A stretch of DNA of 64,000 nucleotides from Odobenus rosmarus divergens (lineage: Eukaryota > Chordata > Mammalia > Carnivora > Odobenidae), in contig NW_004450397.1 of NCBI RefSeq assembly GCF_000321225.1, positions 3,224,484-3,288,483 on the forward strand, read 5' to 3'. Within the stretch, counting starts at the first letter, position 1. Each line of letters starts with the position of its first letter. Below the pieces are notes generated by a model, which saw only the letters and a program-made list of their open reading frames with translations, was not told the origin of the DNA and searched no databases. This document shows, piece by piece, positions 57,541 through 64,000 of the stretch. Position numbers and translations under genes: made by a program.

Positions 57541-59659
57541 CTTTTAAAAAGATGATGAATCTCAAACAGATAAGAGCCCAAGGGTGCTTCAGGGACTGAA
57601 ACAAAGGTATGCTTATTTGTCAACCTTGAAAGAAAAATAAGTTTTATATGTTAAATTATAGATGTCATTTTGAAGACTATCAAAACTGAATACTTATAAG
57701 ACAGATTCAAGGAAGAAAGGAAAGAACACACATTTATTGAGTATCCAGTCTGTGCCAAGTTCTGTGGCTGTTGTCATTACAGGTGGCACCAGGTGTTAAA
57801 GGAATGTATAATGATGTAAGTAGATCTTTTATTGTACTGAATGTATCAATGTGGCAATAATAGCATTGTGGTGCCAGGAATCTCCATACATCGTGATCAC
57901 ACTAGCTTTTGGAAGAAAACATTACTGGTCCTTTAGTAACCTTCTTTTTGAAAAATTCACTGCCTGTTTGGTTGATTATCAAAATGGAGATAAACATATT
58001 TTCTTGAAAACCTGATATACTTAAAGTAAGTGCCTAAAATAAATGTATATATTTCGAGAGTGAAATCAGTTCAGATGCCTAGATGTGAATACTTTTTGGA
58101 ATTCCTAAAAGTTGGTGAATTTCATGTAGTTGTTTATAAAAAAGCTTATGTAAGGTATATAAGGATGGATATGAAAATATAATAGTGAAAAGCAAGAAGT
58201 TCTACTCACTGCTGTGGTTCAATTTAACCTCCTTTTTAGAAGTAAGATCTGAATCATGGTTCCAGGGTACTTTGTGATTTATAATTGGGATTTTTTTTTT
58301 TAGTGTGTCCTTTTAGTAAAAATGATAAAAAGAGGTGATATTTGTTTTCATTCCTTAGTGTTTTCCCAATATTCTCTATAAAATGTACTGGTTGCTCCAA
58401 AAGTTCTGCATTCTTAATGTATATTTGAATTATTCATGACCATGACTGTATTCCCCTAAATCTTTTTACATTCCTTATGCTGACTATTTGGATGGGAAAA
58501 CTGCTTAGATAAAAATAAGAACTGACCTATACATTTTCCCTTCTCTCAACAGAAGTTTTAGAAAGTTTGAGAAAGTCGGGTTCACTTTTCTTTTTCTCAA
58601 CATTTTTTTTTAGTTAGGCTTGAAATACTATAAGGAAGTCTACTGAATATCAACACATTTTAAAAATAAAGGGGAAAACTGCCTTCATAAAAATTTTAAG
58701 GAATAGGGACAGCAACAAAAACCAAAGGGAGAATGACAAAGATCAACATGAGCAAAGAAGAAGCAAGAGAAAACAGAAACTAAATAATATATGGGAGTGG
58801 GAGAGAAAAATAGAAGTGATAGGAAACTAAGAAATGTAAGTTTAGAGAAGCAAAAGCTGCATACTAGACAGAAGACATCTTGCCCATCTTCCCACATTCA
58901 GAGAAGCACCCTAAAGCTATTCCTTCAAATATTCTTTAAGGACCAAACAATGACAAGCTCCTCCCTTTCCCAGCAAGCCGCTGGTTCAGCAGGTCTGAAT
59001 TTGCTCAACTGTAAAATGGCTGCCTCCAGACAAGCAACTATGGAGGCCTCTCTTCAAATAGGACCTGTCCTTGACCAGGAAGTACCCATGGTTACATCGT
59101 CACCCATGCATACATATTGGAGTGGGGAGGTGATACCCTCTCCTTGTATGTGGCCTTGCTGTGTGCCTTTTTGTTGGGGTGAGAGATCAGGATATCCAGT
59201 GGGCTTTGCTGTTCAACTGCTTACAAATTCCCCCCAGTTTTATTTTGCATTTGCAAAATGTGGTGTGATGGCATGTGTCCACTGTCACTGCACGACAGAA
59301 ATTATTGTTTCTAAACTCTTAAAATGGAAATTACAAAATAAATGTACAAGAGAGCACTGTGGGTAAAAAGATGAATTAAGGTTATATATTGAAATGCAGT
59401 TTACTTCCCCCAAGCAAAGATAATTAATTTTTTTAAGTCCTTATTAAATTACTAATGCAGGGCAGGAAGGTAGCCAGTACTACTGAGTTAATGGTAATCT
59501 CTGAACTTTCTCATTAGCATGACCACACTTATAGACAGAGCACTACATGCTTCTTGGAATGACAGGTGAGAAACAGTACTCTTTCCATGATTTCAGACAA
59601 TTTAAGCACTCGGTACATACTTATTTCTTACCGATTTTTAGTGCATTGTGTTTGTTTGT

Positions 59660-59800
59660 GTACCTATTCCTGCCACTTCTCCATTTTAGGCAGTGATGTC
59701 TTTGGAAGTAGGCACCATGTGTCATTCGTCTTCTTATTCCAAACACCTAGCACAGTATTAGACCATAAGATCAGATGGCTAATTAAATAAAAAGAGACAG
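59660..59800 (+). mobile_element. L2-like 3' fragment
   Basis: It contains gtaggcaccatgtgtcattcgtc and ccaaacacctagcacagtattagacc, then ggctaattaaataaa, which is L2 3' order. Confidence 0.65.
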
Positions 59801-59804
59801 TAAT

Positions 59805-60010
59805 GCTGGGGTGTGGTAGAAAGTGTTTTGGAGTTAGAAGATACCTTTGGGAATCCCCGCTCTGCCACTTCCTAAAACACCTCAGTCATTGCCTTCTTCA
59901 TCTGCAAATTAGGAATGATACATCTACCTTGCAAGAGCCGTGAGTGCTACTACACAGGATGGACTTATCCAGTGCCTGTCTGGGCCCTGTCATTATGGGC
60001 ACTCACCAAT
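59805..60010 (+). mobile_element. MIR
   Basis: It contains gtagaaagtgttttggagttagaagatacc, ccccgctctgccacttcc, and cttcatctgcaaattaggaatgatacatctacc in MIR order. Confidence 0.8.
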
Positions 60011-60844
60011 ATTAACTGTCAAAAAATGATGGCACAGACACAGCCTTTAGGTTGGAGCTGAAGTCCCGTTCTTATGCATCTGTGCTCCAAATATAGTCCC
60101 TCTGGAATACTAGAAACTGCAAGATCTCTGGACACCAAATGGATGTACCCTTATTATTCACAGATCTGGACCTGTAAGCATTGGCTAGTGAGGTAGGACA
60201 AGGCAAAGGATCTCACCCAGGGTTTTGTGGGTTTTGTAATCCCTTCTTCATTTTATTATTTATTTATAAGTGTACTTATAAAAGGAGTTTTCTATTTGTA
60301 GTGATGATCAGTTTTCCCCTTCTCAAGCTGTAAAATTCTTCAGAAAAGACTACAGTATACTGCACTGGCAGATGGGAGGATGCCTAGCACATGGCAAGCA
60401 TTGAATACTAGATAATAAGGAATATCATTTGGAAGAACAGATAGCTACGGAAGCATATATTTTTTTAATAGCTTAGCCTGTCCTCCATTGCTGCATATCT
60501 GTTTCTGCAAAGGTCCTTACAGAGAAAACACCCAGGAATGGCATGGCAGACAATAATGTATAATCATGCACTGTACCTACCATATTCATTGATTAACACG
60601 CCAACATTTATTAAATTCCCACTATATATAACATAATGGAATAATCAAATAAGGGGTTGAGATTATAATACACTAATAATAATAGCTAAGTAAGAACATG
60701 CACAGGGGACAATGAGAACACATGACAGGGGCTGCTAAATCAGAGATCTAATTTGTGTTTCTTAAAGAGCAAGATTCTAGAATCACAACCTTAATTCAAA
60801 GCTCTTGCTACCTTAAACATTTTCCTTCACGTTTTCATTAGACA

Positions 60845-61065
60845 AGTGGTTCTCAACTGGGGGCAATTTTAGCCCCTCCTCCCAGCAGACATTTGGCAAT
60901 GACGGGAGATGTATTTTTTGCTTGTCCCGACCGGGGGCGGGGGGGTGGTGTTACTGTCATCTAAGGGGTAAAGGACAGGGATGTTGCTGACCATCCTACA
61001 ATGCAGAGCACAACAAAGAATTATCTGGCCCCACGTAACAATAGTGCTGACGTTGAGAAACCCTG
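60845..61065 (+). mobile_element. hAT-type non-autonomous DNA transposon (MER class)
   Basis: Inverted termini agtggttctcaac and gttgagaaaccctg enclose cagacatttggcaatgacgggagatg, a G-rich run, and catcctacaatgcagagcacaacaaagaattatctggcccc. This is a common old mammalian element whose exact MER number I do not assign. Confidence 0.75.
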
Positions 61066-61169
61066 CAATAGGCTATTACGGATAAGTGAATTTATTCTGT
61101 GATGACTCATCCCCACTCCCACTCTCACTCCCTAGGATGAACTCAGGAGACTTAAAAATCCTATTCAAG

Positions 61170-61343
61170 GAGGGCATATGATGTAAAGAACACTGGGTAT
61201 TATATAAGACCAATGAATCACAGACCTGTACCTCTGAAACCAATAATACATTATATGTTAATAAATTGAATTAAAATAAGAAAATGTTTAAAAAAAAAAT
61301 CCTTCCAATTTCTTAGAGGTTGCTTGAATGAGAGATACTGAAA
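61170..61343 (+). mobile_element. Short L1 3' insertion with possible 3' transduction
   Basis: Carnivore L1 3' text (ggtattatataagaccaatgaatcacagacctgtacctctgaa, then acattatatgttaataaatt) ends in A10 at about 61292-61301. It is followed by about 40 unrelated bases and a second A run. The whole is bracketed by the perfect 16-bp repeat aaaaatcctattcaag at 61154-61169 and 61344-61359. Confidence 0.85.
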
Positions 61344-62959
61344 AAAAATCCTATTCAAGAACTCCAAAAGCTCTGAGGAAGTCTCCGAGAATCTATCTCA
61401 TACTGGATATTTCTGGGAAGAATATTAAAGCAAATGCAAAACTTAGAAGCCCCCTGAATCCAGCACACAGGCTCACATGAGTCCAGAAAATCCAACCCTC
61501 TAGGTGGGGCAAGAAAGTCTGAATTAAATTTCTAAGCGGTCCATGGGATCAATGAACTACCTTTTATGGGACCCAGACATTTATACAGTACCATGGAGAT
61601 GTCTAAGGGATCCTCCTGTATGATTCTGAAGAAGTAGATTCTGCCTCAGTGGCATTTATAGGTCCCTATTTTGGAATGGAATTCAATAAAAGAAATAGCT
61701 CAGATTCAAATGTTAAATTTAAGATACTGGAAGGGAAACTAGGCCCAGAGTACATTTTACGTCTTCTCAGACATGTCTACCAACAGTAACATTTGTGAAA
61801 TGTCACATTTATAGATATCATTATAATGGTAGAATTTCTGCACTCATACTGGATGTCTCTCTATTTCCTGTGAGTGGGAAGATTACCTGTGTAGGTGGTA
61901 TCCATGTGTGCCATGGTAAATTTTGTCTATAAAAAGAATTGCTTCCAGGGAAGACACATATGGCAAGTCCTAGAAAGAAAATTCTGACATTCTTTTTTGC
62001 CTCTAGGGTTAGTTAAACTTTTTATATTCCCCCCCTTTTCCCCAGAATAATTACACAGGTATATAGTGACACCTGGAAAGAAGATGTGAGATGTGCTCTA
62101 GGCCAGTTCTGATCCCAGCTTCAGACGACATTCGTTATTGACTTTTAGCTACAAATAAGGACGCTGTATGCCATTGAGGCCCCCTTACTGATTTGATGCC
62201 GCTGTCCTTCCTGGCTACTGCCAAGCAGATGTCATTCACTGGAAAATCTTAAATTTTTTTCATTGTTTTCTTCTATTTCATCCTAATGTTCATCCTTTCA
62301 AGGTCATCTGTGCTTCAGATATAATCCCTGCCTGCCCATGTTCAAAATATACGTCTTTTCTAGGTGGCCCACTAACCAATCCAAAAATTTTTATCAGTTA
62401 AGATTTGAAAATGTTTTAATATGTTCCTCCATCCTAGGATATTTTTTATATTCTTAGGAGGGACTTTGGATATATATATCTGAACTAATACCTTTCTAAA
62501 AGTTTTTAAAGGTACTATGATGGACAGATGAGGAAATGTCTTAGGGGGTAGAAGTGTATCAGAAACGAATAGAATATGGGGGAGATAATATCACAGTATC
62601 TTTCAGGTGATACTACACAAAGTATGTTCTACCTAGTCCTGAAACAGGTCAATTAATCTGGCAACACTACAAGGGTGTTTATGTTTTTCCATCACTATTT
62701 GCCTATTTCTCCAAGCTACACAAGGGCCTCTATTTATTTCTCTTTCATTAAATTCTGGGATTCTTTCTCTGTGGCCTATCTCAAACACAGCTTCCTCTAG
62801 TCTGGGATCCACCACCCTCTCTGTCCTTAATGATCACACCCTTAAAGGCCTCTAGGGAACTCTCCTGACATCGCCCCACCCAAACCTCTCTCCTTTCCAA
62901 TAACATATCCACTCCCTTTGTTGTCTCATGTTCTGGGCAGAATGAGATCTAAACAAATA

Positions 62960-63145
62960 GTCATCACATTTACCATGTTATATGGTAATTCACCTGCTTA
63001 CCTGTCTGTCTGTCTTTCTCCCACTTGACTGGAAATTTGTATAGAGCACAGGACACTCCTTATTCATCTTGGTATCTGCCCTGACTTGCAGAGTCTCCAG
63101 CACACGGTACCCATTCAATACATTCTTACTCATTGAATTAACAAT
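62960..63145 (+). mobile_element. L2-like 3' fragment
   Basis: It contains cccacttgactggaaatttgtatagagcacagg, ccttattcatcttggtatctgccc, and gagtctccagcacacggtacccattcaatacattc in L2 3' order. Confidence 0.7.
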
Positions 63146-63447
63146 TTTTACCCTGCATGGCAGTTAAGATATCCTCCCACTTTGCTTTTTGATAGATAAA
63201 ACTTTAACCCTTATTTTTTACATGACTAAATGATTCTAAAATGGTTACAAAACGGTTATAAATTACTCTGAAGTTAATACAGCATGTGACTTATACATCC
63301 CCTGTCATCCTTATAGTCAAATGAGGACACACATCTGTTCTACTTCCACTTACTTTACGTTCCCAGTGATATCTTTAGGTCAGTTTCTAAACACAACCAT
63401 AGTTTCCAGTACTAAACAAAAGCCTTGGCATTTTAAAATTATCCCTG

Positions 63448-63680
63448 GGGGCGCCTGGGTGGCTCAGTCAGTTAAGCATCTGACTCTTGATTTCAGCTTG
63501 GGTCATGATCTCAGGGTTGGGAGATCGAGGCCCACATCGGGCTCTGTGCTCAGTGCTCCACATCGGGCTCTGCACTCAGTGCTGAGTTTACTTGTCCCTC
63601 TCCCTCTGCTCCTCCCTGCATTCGCACTCTCTCTCTCTCAAACAAACAAGTAAATAAAATCTTTAAAAAATAAAAAAAAT
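63448..63680 (+). mobile_element. Can-SINE with an internal 26-bp duplication
   Basis: The head is GGGGCGCCTGGGTGGCTCAG, the body older-type, the tail tctttaaaaaataaaaaaaat. Perfect target-site duplication aaaattatccctg at 63435-63447 and 63681-63693. The block cacatcgggctctgtgctcagt at 63533 is repeated at 63559 with small changes, which makes the element longer than its relatives. Confidence 0.96.
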
Positions 63681-64000
63681 AAAATTATCCCTGAGTTACA
63701 TATAGTTAGCTCTATTAAAAGTTCCGGCTAAGCCAATAGGAGCAGAGGTATGAGTTTGGAAACCACAGGTCATGGACGTGTGTCGGCATGACAGAGAGAG
63801 GGGAGTAAATCCATAGAGGCAGTTCTCCCACGGGATTCTCAGGAATGCTGAACCACTTCTCCCAATAACGACCCTGTGAACTCTGGAGGATGATTTTCAA
63901 CTTTCACCAGCTGTGTGAACGATGGCCCAGCCAGGGGCTCCCACTGTTCTGATATATTCTTAGAGGCAATGCAGAGGGAGGAAGGACCACAAGGGTAAGT

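Larger units (their letters stand above)
57161..64000 (-). other. ABCA12 intron, partial (upstream of human exon 4 equivalent)
   Basis: No exon could be recognised here, so the preceding exon (expected to encode text like RRKGIDDALFKD) lies beyond the right edge. It contains an AT tract (57478-57540), L2/MIR relics, a hAT-type element, a short L1 insertion and a Can-SINE. The stretch 57541-59650 holds nothing I can name apart from an unexplained 191-codon open frame. Confidence 0.85.

Noticed and set aside
57161..64000. A further upstream ABCA12 exon
   Set aside because: I looked on the minus strand for the expected text around DLLRRKGIDDALFKD and did not find it; the open frames here do not match.
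1..64000. CRISPR array, operon, phage or other prokaryote-type system
   Set aside because: The window has spliced exons, SINEs and L1s throughout. The only short regular repeats are microsatellites and target-site duplications.

Overview
The window is mammalian nuclear DNA and lies almost wholly inside one large gene on the minus strand, ABCA12. ABCA12 is an ABC-A subfamily lipid transporter that loads glucosylceramides into lamellar granules of keratinocytes. I located 21 consecutive coding exons between 57160 and 614. Every junction is a usable splice site, all phases agree, and the 3,307 nt of joined exon encode about 1,102 residues with no stop or frameshift. Counting against the human protein as I remember it, they cover about residues 106-1208: most of the first large extracellular domain, then membrane segments 2 to about 5. 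The first exon(s) with the start codon and the second half of the protein, including both ATP-binding cassettes, lie outside the window. By that count the exons correspond to human exons 4-24.

Organism: the short interspersed elements are carnivoran tRNA-Lys-derived Can-SINEs, with heads such as GGGTGCCTGGGTGGCTCAGT and tails made of a CT-rich run followed by AATAAATAAAATCTTTAAAA. The L1 3' ends are also carnivoran in style. The young SINEC_Cf type that is abundant in dogs was not seen. I therefore infer a caniform, probably arctoid, carnivore (bear, seal or mustelid type). The species cannot be fixed from sequence alone.

Layout, in + coordinates: 1-6.8 kb holds the two membrane-segment exons. 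The stretch 9.7-28.1 kb is exon-dense, with 14 exons of the extracellular domain and one GC-AG intron. From 28.1 to 57.2 kb there are seven exons separated by long introns. From 57.2 to 64 kb there is only intron. One intron (25894-27675) carries an antisense processed retrocopy of NDUFA4 that still reads for most of its length but has lost its C-terminus to a small deletion.

The rest is intronic sequence with about 14 Can-SINEs (many with clear target-site duplications), seven L1 3' fragments, older MIR/L2/hAT-type relics and microsatellites. I found no RNA gene, CRISPR array, operon or other self-contained novel system. The items most worth a second look are the non-canonical GC donor, the L1 insertion that looks like a 3' transduction, the NDUFA4 retrocopy, and two palindromic RFX-type motifs in introns.
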